DNA from: Frankia sp. RB7
GTDB taxonomy: Bacteria > Pseudomonadota > Alphaproteobacteria > Rhizobiales > Xanthobacteraceae
DNA: 64,000 bases
Reading direction: 5' to 3'
NCBI GenBank assembly: GCA_030403585.1
Contig: JAUEPE010000018.1
Location: forward strand, 1-64,000
Shown: positions 37,522 to 47,498 of the stretch, one piece after another
How the letters are laid out: the number at the start of each line of letters is the position of its first letter
Numbering within the stretch: position 1 is the stretch's first letter
Notes under the pieces: model-generated
The model's database searches: none
Seen by the model: only the letters and a program-made list of their open reading frames with translations
What the model was told of the DNA's origin: nothing
Position numbers and translations under genes: made by a program

Positions 37522-38268
37522 TCAATTCACCGCCTGAAGCGCGGCCGTGAAGGTGGCGAGATCGGCGCGCGCCATCTCGTCGGGCGCCCATTTCGGAAGG
37601 TCGGCGAGCTCTGCGATGACGCGGGCCCGGTCCTGCGGAAACAGGAAGTCCGCCCAGACCTCGCGCGTGTCGCGCAGCGCGGCTGCGACCAGGCGCGCGT
37701 TGGCAGGCTTGCTGGCGCCCTGGATCGCCGCGCAGACCGTGGTCAGGATGAAGAGCGCGCTGTTCTTGCGGACGCCCGCAAATCCCTCCTCGCGGATGCG
37801 GGTACGTTGCTCCGGCGGGAGCTCATTCAAAAACATCGGCATCGCAACCGCCTCGCGCGCCATGCCGCGGATCATGAAGCTGATCGCCACCGCGTACTGG
37901 TCGCCATATTCGGTCATATTGCGCGCGAGCGCCGGCAGATCAGGCTGCGGCCCCGGTTTTGCGCCGTAAAGGATGAAGAGCTTGTGGGTCTGGTTGGCGG
38001 CGTCGAACCAGTCCGGCAGCCAGTTCATGTCGGTCCCCTCCGGGGGCGGCAGCGTGGCAAGCGCGTCGAGATCGTAGACGCGGCCGAGCAAGGCTGCGAC
38101 GTCGGGACGAGTCAGGTCGGGCCGCTGACCCTTCTTCGCGACGCCGTCGATGTAGACCTTGAAACCCTTCGCGGCATCGCGCGCCGCGGCAAGCTCGTGG
38201 ATGCCGTCCTGCGCGAAGGCAGGCGAGACAAATGCGAGAAGGATCAGGAGAATTCTGACGATCGGCAT
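37522..38268 (-). CDS. Hypothetical secreted protein
   Basis: A 248-residue protein with a signal peptide (PIVRILLILLAFVSPAFAQD). I do not recognise a domain. The mature part is alpha-helical in appearance with DALATLPPPEGTDMNWLPDWFDAANQTHKLFILYGAKPGP. Start ATG 38268 is chosen because the frame upstream has no signal peptide. Its stop is seven bases from the plsY stop (convergent), and it lies 32 bases downstream of the amidase on the same strand, so it may be cotranscribed with it. Confidence 0.75.
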   Translation of the reverse strand: MPIVRILLILLAFVSPAFAQDGIHELAAARDAAKGFKVYIDGVAKKGQRPDLTRPDVAALLGRVYDLDALATLPPPEGTDMNWLPDWFDAANQTHKLFILYGAKPGPQPDLPALARNMTEYGDQYAVAISFMIRGMAREAVAMPMFLNELPPEQRTRIREEGFAGVRKNSALFILTTVCAAIQGASKPANARLVAAALRDTREVWADFLFPQDRARVIAELADLPKWAPDEMARADLATFTAALQAVN

Positions 38269-38299
38269 GGGAGTTGGTCGCGGGCTACGCCGTCGAGGT

Positions 38300-39910
38300 T
38301 CAGAGCGCCGGCAGCCCGGGCGGCGGCTTGCGCATGTTCGAGGCCTGCTCATAAGCGTAGGCGAGACGCAACAGCTTGTGCTCGCTCCAGGCACGGCCCG
38401 CGAAACTGACGCCGAGCGGATAGTCCGGCGTCTCCTTGTCGCCGGCCCCGGAAACGAAGCCTGCGGGCACCATGACGCTGGGATAGCCCGCCTTCGCCGA
38501 GATCACGCAGCCGCTGCTGCCCGGAAACAGCACCGCGTCGAGCTTGTGCTGGTTCATGTAGGCGTCCATGCCGCGCGTTTTGGCAGCGAGCAGGTCCATG
38601 GCGCGCGCCGATTTGTACTCGCGCTCGCTCAAATCGCCTTTGGTGAGGTCGGCGGCGAGAAAGAGGTCCTGACCGAAGCGCAGTGCCCTCTCCGCATGCG
38701 CCGCGTTGAAGGCGATGATGTCGGCCATGGTCTTGATGTCGGTATTGGTGGCCCAATCCTTCAAATAGAGATTGAGACCGAACTTCAGCTCGTAGAGGAA
38801 GACGATCGGCGAGCCCGTCGGATTGCCCTTGTTCTCGCTCAGCGGATTGCGGTTGAGCACGGCCATGCCGGTGCCGGACCCACCGAGCCAGCCGCGCGTC
38901 GGAATGTTGGCGCGCACGATGACGGCGCCGAGATCCTCGATCACCTTGATCGCCTCGGTCATCACCTTGGCCCATCCGGATTGCAGCTTGCCGTAATAGC
39001 GATCGTTCAGCGGATCGGTGGGGTCACTCGGCACGCCGATGCGCGCGCCCTTGATCGCATCGCGCGAGAGCCCCGCCGTGTAATCGGCCGGCCGCCGTTG
39101 CCGCTTTGTCGCGGGATCGAGCGGATCCTCGGCAGCCAGCACGTTCAGCAGCATCGCCGCGTCGCGCACCGTGCGCGTCATCGGACCTGCGGTGTCCTGG
39201 CTGTGCGCGATCGGAATGATGCCGGCGCGGCTGATCAGGCCGACAGTTGGCTTGACGGTCACAAGCCCGTTCATGCTGGCGGGATACAACAGCGAACCCG
39301 ATGTCTCGGTGCCGATCGAGGCCGCGCACAGGCCGGCTGCCACAGCGACCGCCGATCCCGCGCTCGAGCCTCCCGGAGACACCAGCGGGATGTCGTGATC
39401 GCCCATCAGCGCCGGCGCGTAAGGATTCCTCACCTGGCCGCCCAGCGAGGAGTAGCCCCCGGGCATTTCGATCGCGAGGATGTTGGCGAACTCGGTCAAA
39501 TTCGCCTTGCCGAGAATCACCGCACCGGCCTTCCGCAGCAATTTGACGACCGTGGCATCGCGCCTCGCGCGCGCGCCTTCCAGCGCCAGCGAGCCCGCTG
39601 TGGTCGGCTGCTTGTCGGAGGTCGCGATATTGTCCTTCACCAGGATCGGCACGCCGGCCAGCGGGCGCCTGGCCGACGGCCTGGTGCCGTCGAGCTTGCC
39701 CGCGATCGGGAGCGCATCGGGATTGAGCGCGCGGACCGAGTTCAGCGCCGGACCGGCGCGGTCGTAGGCCGCGATCCGCGCGAGACAGGCTTTTGCGAGC
39801 GCCGTCGCGGTGACCTGCCCGCTGGCTAGCGCATCGATGATTTCGCTCATCGGCGCGTCCTCAAGCCTCAGCTTGGGCGGCGCCGTAGCGCGACGGGCAG
39901 GCTTCTTCAT
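38300..39910 (-). CDS. Amidase (amidase signature family)
   Basis: A 536-residue enzyme with the Ser–cis-Ser–Lys triad. The lysine is K92 in VKDNIA, the Gly/Ser loop is SPGGSSAGSAVAVAAG (cis-Ser at 182/183), and the nucleophile is S206 in GTETSGSLLYPA. Family members hydrolyse amides such as indole-3-acetamide, acylamides or peptides; the substrate cannot be told from sequence. The N-terminal extension and ATG 39910 are plausible. It may form a two-gene unit with the secreted protein after it. Confidence 0.92.
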   Translation of the reverse strand: MKKPARRATAPPKLRLEDAPMSEIIDALASGQVTATALAKACLARIAAYDRAGPALNSVRALNPDALPIAGKLDGTRPSARRPLAGVPILVKDNIATSDKQPTTAGSLALEGARARRDATVVKLLRKAGAVILGKANLTEFANILAIEMPGGYSSLGGQVRNPYAPALMGDHDIPLVSPGGSSAGSAVAVAAGLCAASIGTETSGSLLYPASMNGLVTVKPTVGLISRAGIIPIAHSQDTAGPMTRTVRDAAMLLNVLAAEDPLDPATKRQRRPADYTAGLSRDAIKGARIGVPSDPTDPLNDRYYGKLQSGWAKVMTEAIKVIEDLGAVIVRANIPTRGWLGGSGTGMAVLNRNPLSENKGNPTGSPIVFLYELKFGLNLYLKDWATNTDIKTMADIIAFNAAHAERALRFGQDLFLAADLTKGDLSEREYKSARAMDLLAAKTRGMDAYMNQHKLDAVLFPGSSGCVISAKAGYPSVMVPAGFVSGAGDKETPDYPLGVSFAGRAWSEHKLLRLAYAYEQASNMRKPPPGLPAL

Positions 39911-40086
39911 GACGTGCCTCTTGGACGAGATATGCTACAGATCGTAGCATTGATCCCGTTTGCGCGGCAAGTTGATCGCCGAGTCTGATACGAGCGGAAC
40001 AATGCTTCCCCGCTGACCACCTTGATCGTCCTCACCAAATAGACCACCATCACATCCACCGCTCACAGCAGAATGGGCGAGGAAAC

Positions 40087-41247
40087 GTGGACATGGACGC
40101 AACTGCCGGAATCGATCTCGTCGAGCGGGCGCGGGCCATCGTGCAGCTGATTGCGGACGAGGCCGACCAGATCGAGCGGACGCGGCGGCTGACGCCTTCC
40201 GTCGTCGACGCGCTGATCGAGAAGGGGCTCTATCGCGCGCTGCTGCCGCAAAGCCTCGGCGGATCGGAAGCGCCGCCCGAGATCTTCATGCAGATGCTGG
40301 AGGAGATCGCGAAGGCCGATGCGTCCACGGCCTGGTGTCTCGGCCAATGCAGCGTCTGCGCGATGATCGCAGCCAGCCTCGACCACGACAGCGCGCACGA
40401 GATCTTCGACACCGCGCCCGGCATCCTCGCCTGGGGCGCGGTTGCGCATGAGGCCCGCGCGGTCGAGGGCGGCTACCGCGTCACCGCGCGTTGGGATTTT
40501 GCCTCGGGCTCGCGGCAGGCGAGCTGGTTGGGGGCGCATGTCCGCATCGCCAATGCCGACGGCACGCCGCGCAAGAACGCCGACGGTTCTCCGGAGATGC
40601 GCACCATCCTGTTCCCGCTCGCGAGCGCCGTGATGCACGACGTCTGGCAGGCGATCGGGCTCGCCGGCACCGGCACCGATTCCTACGAGGTGCACGACCT
40701 CTTCATTCCCGATCGCTTTGCCGTGTTCCGCGACGTGCCAAGCGCCTTGCGCGAGCCGGGCCCGCTCTACCGGCTTCCGACCGGCTCGACCTTCAGCCTC
40801 GGCTTTGCCGCAGTCTCGCTCGGCGTCGCGCGCGGAACGCTGGATGCGGCGATCGCACTGGCGCGCGCCAAGCACCAGTCATTGGCGGCGAGCGCCATGC
40901 GCGACAATCAGGCCGTCCAGGGTCTGATCGGCCGCACCGAGGCGGATCTGCGCGCCGCGCGCGCCTATCTCTATGCGACGGCAAATGCGATGTGGCGCGA
41001 CCTCTCGGCGACCAAATTGTTCAGCCCGGCGCATCGCAGTGCCGTCCGCCTCGCCGCGACCTGGACCATCCAGCAATCGGCCAAGGTGGTCGACACCGCC
41101 TATCACATGGCCGGCGCCACGGCGGTGTTCCGCGGCAATCCGTTCGAACGGCGGTTTCGCGACATGCATGCAATCACCCAGCAGATCCAGGCGCGCGACA
41201 CCCATTACGAGGACGTCGGCAGGATGATCCTTGCCGAAAACCGCTAG
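40087..41247 (+). CDS. Acyl-CoA-dehydrogenase-like flavoprotein (group D monooxygenase type)
   Basis: A 386-residue flavoenzyme with acyl-CoA dehydrogenase fold. Features are VVDALIEKGLYRALLPQSLGG at the N-terminal helices, ASWLGAHVRI in the middle and a C-terminal helical domain (TYHMAGATAVFRGNPFERRFRDMHA, domain-2 type as in HsaA/DszC monooxygenases). The usual catalytic Glu of acyl-CoA dehydrogenases is not evident, so a monooxygenase or reductase role is as likely. GTG 40087 and ATG 40093 are both possible starts after a GAGGA. Confidence 0.82.
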   Translation: MDMDATAGIDLVERARAIVQLIADEADQIERTRRLTPSVVDALIEKGLYRALLPQSLGGSEAPPEIFMQMLEEIAKADASTAWCLGQCSVCAMIAASLDHDSAHEIFDTAPGILAWGAVAHEARAVEGGYRVTARWDFASGSRQASWLGAHVRIANADGTPRKNADGSPEMRTILFPLASAVMHDVWQAIGLAGTGTDSYEVHDLFIPDRFAVFRDVPSALREPGPLYRLPTGSTFSLGFAAVSLGVARGTLDAAIALARAKHQSLAASAMRDNQAVQGLIGRTEADLRAARAYLYATANAMWRDLSATKLFSPAHRSAVRLAATWTIQQSAKVVDTAYHMAGATAVFRGNPFERRFRDMHAITQQIQARDTHYEDVGRMILAENR

Positions 41248-41332
41248 TCGTCGCGCGGAGCTGCGTCGCTTTGTCCTTCCGGCGGCGAATGACCAGTCTC
41301 TCCATGCGCTTACCGCAGTGAGTCATGCAAAA

Positions 41333-41371
41333 GCGGCGGTGCGAATCCGTGGAAACACGGAGCCGCGCCGC
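41333..41371 (+). terminator. Hairpin with a GAAA tetraloop before the chemoreceptor
   Basis: Outer arms gcggcg and cgccgc enclose an inner perfect stem tccgtg–gaaa–cacgga, and the T-rich tcttgttgtt follows. This suits a terminator for the upstream flavoprotein gene. It lies 86 bases past its stop and 75 before the chemoreceptor start. Confidence 0.55.
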
Positions 41372-41445
41372 TCTTGTTGTTAAGCAATTTCTGGGACCGT
41401 TCGGCAAAACCAAGATCAGTCTTTTGGAATGCCCGGGGATTTACG

Positions 41446-43410
41446 ATGTTCATGCCCAAGTCGATTGCGGCCCGCCTGATTCTCACCATCGCGCTCACCG
41501 TTGCGGTGGCCTGCGCCATCCTCTCCGGCTTCTCGATCACCCAGCAGCGGGCGCTGACACGGCTGGCGCTCGATCAACAGCTCAAGCTGCAATATGAGAG
41601 CGTGGTCGCAGCGATCGACTACGAGGGACGTTCGGCACTCGCCGTCTCCGCCGCGATCGCGGCCCTGCCGCCGGTCGGAGACGCCATCATCAAGGGCGAC
41701 CGTGACGCGCTCGCCAATCTGCTCGGCGACGCCAACAAGGCGCTGAAGGCGCAGGGCATCCCGCTCATCACCTTCCAGGTTCCGCCGGCGATCTCGTTCT
41801 ATCGCGTTCACGCGCCCAAGACCTTCGGCGACGACGTCTCCGGCCGCCGCGCCACCGTGGTCGAGGCGCTCAAGACCGGCCGGCAGATCGTCGGCGTCGA
41901 GCCGGGCCGCGAGGCGCTCGGCATCTTCGGCATGACGCCGATCGTGCGCGACGGCAAGAACCTCGCCAATGTCGACGTCGGCGCCGCCTTCGGCAAGGAA
42001 TTCGTCGACCGCGCCAAGAAGCGTTTTGGTATCGACCTCGCGGTCTATTCGGTTGACGGCGCGTCGCTGAACAAGCTGTCCTCGACCTTCGGCGAGAACG
42101 CCGTCGCCAAGCCGGAGGAGCTGAGAGCCGTGATCAGCGGCGCGCCGCTGCTGCGCGAGGCCGAGCTGGACGGTCACCCGGCTGAGGTCTATGTCGGGCC
42201 GATCAAGAACTACGCAGGCCAGCCGGTCGGCGTGCTCGAAATCATCAAGGACACGACCGAATACGAGGCCGCTTCTGCCGCCTCTCAACGCAATCTGATC
42301 CTCGGCACGGTCGCGATCCTCGCCGCCGCCATCGTGCTGGCGTTCCTGCTCGGGCGCGGCTTGTCGCGGCCGCTCACCGCGATCACCGCGGTGATGAACC
42401 GGCTGTCGAGCGGCGATACCAGCGTCACCATTCCCGGCAGCGAGCGGGCGGACGAGCTCGGCACCATGGCCAAGGCGGTCGAAACGTTCCGCCAGAGCAT
42501 GCTCGAGGCGGGCTCGCTGCGCGAGGCGCAGGAAGCCGACAAGGCCAAGGCGGAAGTCGAGAAGCAGGCGCTGCAACGCCGGATGGCCGATCGGTTCGAA
42601 GCCGACGTCAAGGGCGTGGTGTCCGCCGTCGCCCAGGCCACCGAAGGCATGCAGCATGTCGCCGGGGAGATCACCTCCAGCGTCACCGGCACGTCACAGC
42701 GCGCAACCGCTGCCGCCGCGGCGTCCGAAGAGGCTTCGACCAGCGTCAATGCGGTCGCCGCCGCGACCGAGGAGCTCGCCTCCTCCGTCACCGAGATCGG
42801 CCGCCAGGTCACCCATTCCAGCCAGGTTGCGAGCAACGCGGTGGTCAAGGCCGCCGAGACCACCGAGATGGTCACGAGCCTTGCAGCCTCCGCCGAGCGG
42901 ATCGGCGACGTGCTGCGCCTGATCAGCGCGATCGCGAGCCAGACCAATCTGCTGGCGCTGAATGCCACGATCGAAGCGGCCCGCGCCGGCGAAGCCGGTC
43001 GCGGCTTTGCCGTGGTCGCGTCCGAGGTGAAGGAGCTGGCAAGCCAGACCGCGAAGGCGACCGACGAGATCGCGAGCCAGGTCTCCGCGATCCAGGCGGC
43101 CACCGGCAATTGCGTCACCTCGATCTCCGACATCAGCAACACCATCCGCGAGATCAGCGGCATCGCCACCACGATCGCCGCCGCCGTCGAAGAGCAGGGC
43201 TCGGCGACGCGCGAGATCGCCCGCAGCGTGCAGCAGGCCTCCACCGGCACCACCGAAGTCTCAGCCAACGTCGCCGGCGCAAGCCAGGCTGCGGATCAGT
43301 CGCGGGCGCTGGCCGGCAATGTGATGGTTGCGTCCGGTGAACTCGGCCAACACGCCTCGGCGCTGATGAAGAGCGTGGATACATTCCTAGCGGGGCTGCG
43401 GGCGGCATAA
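41446..43410 (+). CDS. Methyl-accepting chemotaxis protein with Cache-type periplasmic domain
   Basis: A 654-residue chemoreceptor. TM1 is residues 8–31, periplasmic sensor about 32–280, TM2 283–303, then HAMP (GRGLSRPLTAITAVMNRLSSGD). The cytoplasmic signalling domain contains NLLALNATIEAARAGEAGRGFAVVASEVKELASQTAKAT, the invariant hairpin. The sensor has FQVPPAISFYRVHAP and GLEPGREALGIFG-like elements typical of Cache ligand domains. Start ATG 41446 has GGGGA upstream. No CheW pentapeptide tether is seen. The ligand is unknown. Confidence 0.92.
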   Translation: MFMPKSIAARLILTIALTVAVACAILSGFSITQQRALTRLALDQQLKLQYESVVAAIDYEGRSALAVSAAIAALPPVGDAIIKGDRDALANLLGDANKALKAQGIPLITFQVPPAISFYRVHAPKTFGDDVSGRRATVVEALKTGRQIVGVEPGREALGIFGMTPIVRDGKNLANVDVGAAFGKEFVDRAKKRFGIDLAVYSVDGASLNKLSSTFGENAVAKPEELRAVISGAPLLREAELDGHPAEVYVGPIKNYAGQPVGVLEIIKDTTEYEAASAASQRNLILGTVAILAAAIVLAFLLGRGLSRPLTAITAVMNRLSSGDTSVTIPGSERADELGTMAKAVETFRQSMLEAGSLREAQEADKAKAEVEKQALQRRMADRFEADVKGVVSAVAQATEGMQHVAGEITSSVTGTSQRATAAAAASEEASTSVNAVAAATEELASSVTEIGRQVTHSSQVASNAVVKAAETTEMVTSLAASAERIGDVLRLISAIASQTNLLALNATIEAARAGEAGRGFAVVASEVKELASQTAKATDEIASQVSAIQAATGNCVTSISDISNTIREISGIATTIAAAVEEQGSATREIARSVQQASTGTTEVSANVAGASQAADQSRALAGNVMVASGELGQHASALMKSVDTFLAGLRAA

Positions 43411-43538
43411 GCGGCGCGCGCGATCTGAGCTCATGGACGATCAGCCACGATTGACGCCATGTCCGCGGTGCCCTGGCAGCGGAACAACGGACACGCATAG
43501 ACCCAGTATCCACAAGGGATAAACCCCTCAACCGCTCC

Positions 43539-45128
43539 CTACTGAGCTAATCCGATGTTCTTGGGAGGGTACTTCTTGAATGTCGCCGCATGGGCTTTCA
43601 TCTCCGCCGCCATGGAGGCCAACCAAGCGTTCTGCCGGTGCCCAACCGGGTACTCTTCTTTGGGGTCGATATAGAGGTTGAACAGCCACGGCGCGAGACC
43701 GACGTCGGTGATCGTCGACATGTCGGTCCACAGCCATTGCGCCTTTGCCTCGACGATCTTGACGTGGATTTTATACTCGTACATCCGCATCGCCATCAGA
43801 TCAGCTTGCGCCCAGATGTACACTTTTTCTCGTTTAGACCGACCATCGTCCATCAGCAGGAACGAGGTCTGGTCGATGCCGTCGTAATAGCGATCACCCG
43901 GCAGCTTATCGATGCCGATACCGGCCAGCGTCAGCGAGGTGTTGAACAAGTCCATCAAGTCGAACAGCTCGTCGCTCTGCCGGCCCGGTTTGATGACACC
44001 CTTCCAGTAAGCGATCGCCGGAACGCGTACGCCGGCTTCCCACGGCGTGGTCTTCGCACCCTTGAACGGCGAGTAGCCGCTGTCTGGCCAACTATCCATT
44101 TGCGGACCATTATCGGACGTGATGAAGATGAGCGTATTGTCGAGCAGTTTCGCATCATCGAGCGCCTTCACGATCTCCCCGATATACGCGTCCACCTCGA
44201 CGACCGCATCCTTGTAAGGATACTTGCTTCCGCTTTTGCCTTCGAACTCCTTCGACGCGAAATTGTCGGCATGGACTTTCATGAACGCGTGCTCGAGAAA
44301 GAACGGCTTGCCTGCCGTTGCCAACTCCGCGATCTTCTTGATGGTGAACTCTTTCAGCAGACGGTCGGCCTCGGCAATATCCTCAATGCTCTTGACCTGT
44401 TGGACGTCCGTGGTGGCGCCACCTTTGAAACCGTGCACCAACGCTTCACTGGCGCCGGTTTCGTGCAGTTGGGCGAGCCTTTCGGGATTGAGCACGAGGT
44501 CGGGATAACGGCGCTTGTCCACCGATTGCGACAATTCCTTCTGCGCCGGATAGTAGCCATAATATTCGTCGAAACCGACATCGTGAGGCCGCATACCAAC
44601 GCTCTCGCCGACGTGCCATTTGCCCGATAGCACCGTTGTATAACCTGCGCCGCTCAAAAGTCTGGGCAGCGAGACTTCGTCAGCCCACGGGTTCCTGGTG
44701 ATCTTGTCCCCTGCAAGGATCGGTCGCGTCAGGCCCGTGCGCACCGGTAGCCGGCCTGTGAGGATCGCCGAGCGCGTCGGCGTACAGGTCGGTTGCGAAT
44801 AGGCTGAGGTGAGCTTGAGCCCCTCTTGTGCCATCCGGTCGATATTGGGAGTGGCTGCGCCAATCGCTGCTCCGCCGCCGTAGCAACCGGGGTCGCCCCA
44901 ACCCATGTCGTCGATAAGCAACCAGACTATGTTGGGTTTCCGACCGGCCCTGGTCTGCAGCTCTGCCAACTTCCTGAGCGCCGCGGCGTCTTGCTCGGGA
45001 CGCGGGACAACAGGCTCCATATTCTCTGCCGTACGAACCGCTTTACTCAAGGTACTTGCCTGGGCGAACGCCCGAGAGGGTGCGGATGCCAACATGGTGG
45101 CACCGAGCAGCAGCTGACGACGGTTCAT
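43539..45128 (-). CDS. Exported arylsulfatase
   Basis: A 529-residue sulfatase. The N-terminus NRRQLLLGATMLASAPSRAFAQ resembles a twin-arginine signal. The active-site motif is C115-T-P-T-R, the cysteine-type formylglycine site, within SQPTCTPTRSAILTGRLPVRTGLTR. Metal ligands include IDDMGWGD and the later SDNGPQMD. Start ATG 45128 follows GGGAGTG. Removes sulfate from organosulfates to supply sulfur. An anaerobic- or FGE-type formylglycine maturase is not in the window. Confidence 0.94.
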   Translation of the reverse strand: MNRRQLLLGATMLASAPSRAFAQASTLSKAVRTAENMEPVVPRPEQDAAALRKLAELQTRAGRKPNIVWLLIDDMGWGDPGCYGGGAAIGAATPNIDRMAQEGLKLTSAYSQPTCTPTRSAILTGRLPVRTGLTRPILAGDKITRNPWADEVSLPRLLSGAGYTTVLSGKWHVGESVGMRPHDVGFDEYYGYYPAQKELSQSVDKRRYPDLVLNPERLAQLHETGASEALVHGFKGGATTDVQQVKSIEDIAEADRLLKEFTIKKIAELATAGKPFFLEHAFMKVHADNFASKEFEGKSGSKYPYKDAVVEVDAYIGEIVKALDDAKLLDNTLIFITSDNGPQMDSWPDSGYSPFKGAKTTPWEAGVRVPAIAYWKGVIKPGRQSDELFDLMDLFNTSLTLAGIGIDKLPGDRYYDGIDQTSFLLMDDGRSKREKVYIWAQADLMAMRMYEYKIHVKIVEAKAQWLWTDMSTITDVGLAPWLFNLYIDPKEEYPVGHRQNAWLASMAAEMKAHAATFKKYPPKNIGLAQ

Positions 45129-45281
45129 GTTGTCACTCCCTGTTCGGACGGTCGTTGGCCGCCAGTATGAACGCAGAAGCGTGTCGTTCTCAAGTCGCCC
45201 GAAGGCACCTTTTGTCAAAGGGCGAAATGCCGGTTTGCCTGCGTAAATCGGCTTCCGACCGTGAAACGGACGTCCCACACC

Positions 45282-47498
45282 CTAGGCCACCAACGCGGCG
45301 TCCTCATCATTCGCAGCATCAATCCCGCGCTGCGCAGCCAGCAGGCTGATGATCTCGGCATTCGGCCGGGCCTTGCTGAACAGAAAGCCCTGGCCCTCGT
45401 CGCAGCCCTCGGTGCGGAGGCAGCTCAGCTCGGCCTCGGTCTCGACGCCCTCGGCGGTGATGATGACGCCGAGGCCTTTGCCGAGGCTGACGATGGAGCG
45501 GATGATCGCCTGCGCCTCGCGGTTGGCGCCGAGATCGCGCACGAAGGACTGGTCGATCTTGATCTTGTCGAACGGGAAGCTGCGCAAATAGCTGAGGCTG
45601 GAATAGCCGGTGCCGAAATCGTCCATCGAGATGCGCACGCCGAGCGCGCGCAGCGCATGCAACGTCGCCAATACCTGGGCGCTCTTCTCGAGCAAGAGCG
45701 TTTCGGTGATCTCGAGCTCGAGCCGCCGCGGCGGCAGGCCGGAATGTTTCAGCGCATCCGTGACCACCGAGAGCAGATTGCCGCTGCGGAACTGAAGCGG
45801 CGACAGGTTGACGGCAACGCGGACGTCGTCGGGCCAGGTCGCGGCATCCAGGCAGGCGCGGCGCAGCATCAGCCCGCCGAGCGGATTGATCAGGCCGGTC
45901 TCTTCCGCGACCGGGATGAACTCGGCCGGCGAGACCATGCCGCGCTCGGCATGCGGCCAGCGCACCAGCGCCTCGAAGCCGGTGATGCGGCCGTTCTGGA
46001 GGTCGATCAACGGCTGGTAATAGGGACGCAGCACGTCGTTCTGGATCGCGTCGCGCAGTTCGACCTCGGTCTTGCGGCGGCTTTGCGCCTTGGCGTCGAG
46101 CGCGGCCTCGAAGAAAGCGAAGGTGCCGCGCGCATCCAGCTTGGCGCGCGACAGCGCCATGTCGGCGCTCTTGAGCAGCTTTTCGGAATCATCGCCGTCG
46201 CCGGGCGCCATCGCGATACCGATGGATGCGCGGATCACCACGGAATGGCCGTCGAGCAGATAGGGATCGGCGATGGCTTCGAGCAGGCGTTTTGCGAGCC
46301 CCACCGCGTCTTCCGGTCGGGCCAATCCGCTCTGCACGATCGCGAACTCGTCCGAATTCAGCCGCGCCAGCGCATCCTCGTCGCGCAACGTCGAGCGCAG
46401 GCGCTTGGCGACACCGCGCAGCAGCTTGTCGCCGACCGCGTGACCCAGCGTGTCGTTGACCGCCTTGAAATTGTCGAGCCCGAGCATCAGGACTGCGACC
46501 TTCTCGGGGCTGCGCCGCGAATGCTGCAGCATCTCGTCCATGGTCTGACGCAAGAGATTGCGGTTCGGCAGGCCGGTCAGCCCGTCATGCTGGGCCATGA
46601 AGGCAAGCCGCGCCTCGGCGCGCTTGCGCTCGGTGATGTCCATCAGCGCCAGCAGCACCGCGGGCCGCTCGTCATAGGTCAATTCGCGGGAATAGATCGC
46701 GAGATCGATCAGCGCGCCGTCGGCCTTGACGTGCTTCCAGGTGCGCGCGGCCTGCTCCTCGCTGGACCGATCGGTGGTCCAGGGCGGCGCGCTGTCGAAA
46801 GCCTGCAGCGAGCGGATCTTCAGCTTCTCGAACTCGGCGCGGCTATAACCGTAATGCGCGACCGCGGCGTCGTTGACGCCGAGGATGCGCTCGTCGTCCA
46901 GCGCGCAGACGATCATGGGGACGGGATTGCCGTCGAACAGCAGGCGGAACGAGGCCTCGCGTCGCTTCAATTCGGTGATGTCGACGCGGAGCCCAACCAC
47001 GCCGCCGTCATCGGTGCGGCGTTCCTCGATCAGGATGACGCGGCCGTCGGACAGCGTCTGCTCGTGGCGCTTGCCGGGCTCGTAGAGCTTCTGCAGGCGC
47101 TCGGCGATCCATTCGTCCTCGTGGCCGGCCGCTTCCGGATAGTCGCCGCGGGCAACGCCGACGCGGAGTGTGTCTTCGAGCCGCGCGCCTTCCTGAAACA
47201 AATCGGCGGTCTTGCTGTAGATCTCGGAATATTGCTTGTTCCAGAGGACGTAGCGGCCTTCGGGATCGAGGATCACGATGCCTTGCGGCAACAGGTCGAC
47301 GGCCTGGCGCAGCCGTTCATGCGATTTGCGCGCTTCGGTGATGGCCGCTTCGGCGTCCGCACGACTTTGCACGATCTGGTCGCGCTCGACGGGCGAACGA
47401 GGCGCGCACGCAAATCGCGGCTTGCGCGGCTGTCGGCCTCGAGCAAGCACGCTCCGCTTTCGCTTTCCTGTTTTTTTGGACCCCAAACTCAACTTCAC
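45282..47498 (-). CDS. PAS–PAS–GGDEF–EAL protein with degenerate GGDEF
   Basis: A 738-residue product from GTG 47498; the frame is open to 47636 and the start is uncertain. Two PAS folds (LRQAVDLLPQGIVILDPEGR; SFRLLFDGNPVPMIVCALDDERI) precede GGDEF and EAL domains. The signature GGDEF is replaced by NSDEF (46344–46358), so cyclase activity is doubtful. The EAL domain has EALVRW, NLSPLQF, EITETLLL, DDFGTGYSSLSYL, KIDQSFV and EGVET, all residues needed for c-di-GMP hydrolysis. It is probably a sensor-controlled phosphodiesterase, cytosolic with no membrane segment. Confidence 0.9.
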   Translation of the reverse strand: MKLSLGSKKTGKRKRSVLARGRQPRKPRFACAPRSPVERDQIVQSRADAEAAITEARKSHERLRQAVDLLPQGIVILDPEGRYVLWNKQYSEIYSKTADLFQEGARLEDTLRVGVARGDYPEAAGHEDEWIAERLQKLYEPGKRHEQTLSDGRVILIEERRTDDGGVVGLRVDITELKRREASFRLLFDGNPVPMIVCALDDERILGVNDAAVAHYGYSRAEFEKLKIRSLQAFDSAPPWTTDRSSEEQAARTWKHVKADGALIDLAIYSRELTYDERPAVLLALMDITERKRAEARLAFMAQHDGLTGLPNRNLLRQTMDEMLQHSRRSPEKVAVLMLGLDNFKAVNDTLGHAVGDKLLRGVAKRLRSTLRDEDALARLNSDEFAIVQSGLARPEDAVGLAKRLLEAIADPYLLDGHSVVIRASIGIAMAPGDGDDSEKLLKSADMALSRAKLDARGTFAFFEAALDAKAQSRRKTEVELRDAIQNDVLRPYYQPLIDLQNGRITGFEALVRWPHAERGMVSPAEFIPVAEETGLINPLGGLMLRRACLDAATWPDDVRVAVNLSPLQFRSGNLLSVVTDALKHSGLPPRRLELEITETLLLEKSAQVLATLHALRALGVRISMDDFGTGYSSLSYLRSFPFDKIKIDQSFVRDLGANREAQAIIRSIVSLGKGLGVIITAEGVETEAELSCLRTEGCDEGQGFLFSKARPNAEIISLLAAQRGIDAANDEDAALVA

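Noticed and set aside
41333..41400. Possible riboswitch before the chemoreceptor
   Set aside because: It does not match the c-di-GMP, cobalamin or TPP consensus I know; a terminator explains it better.
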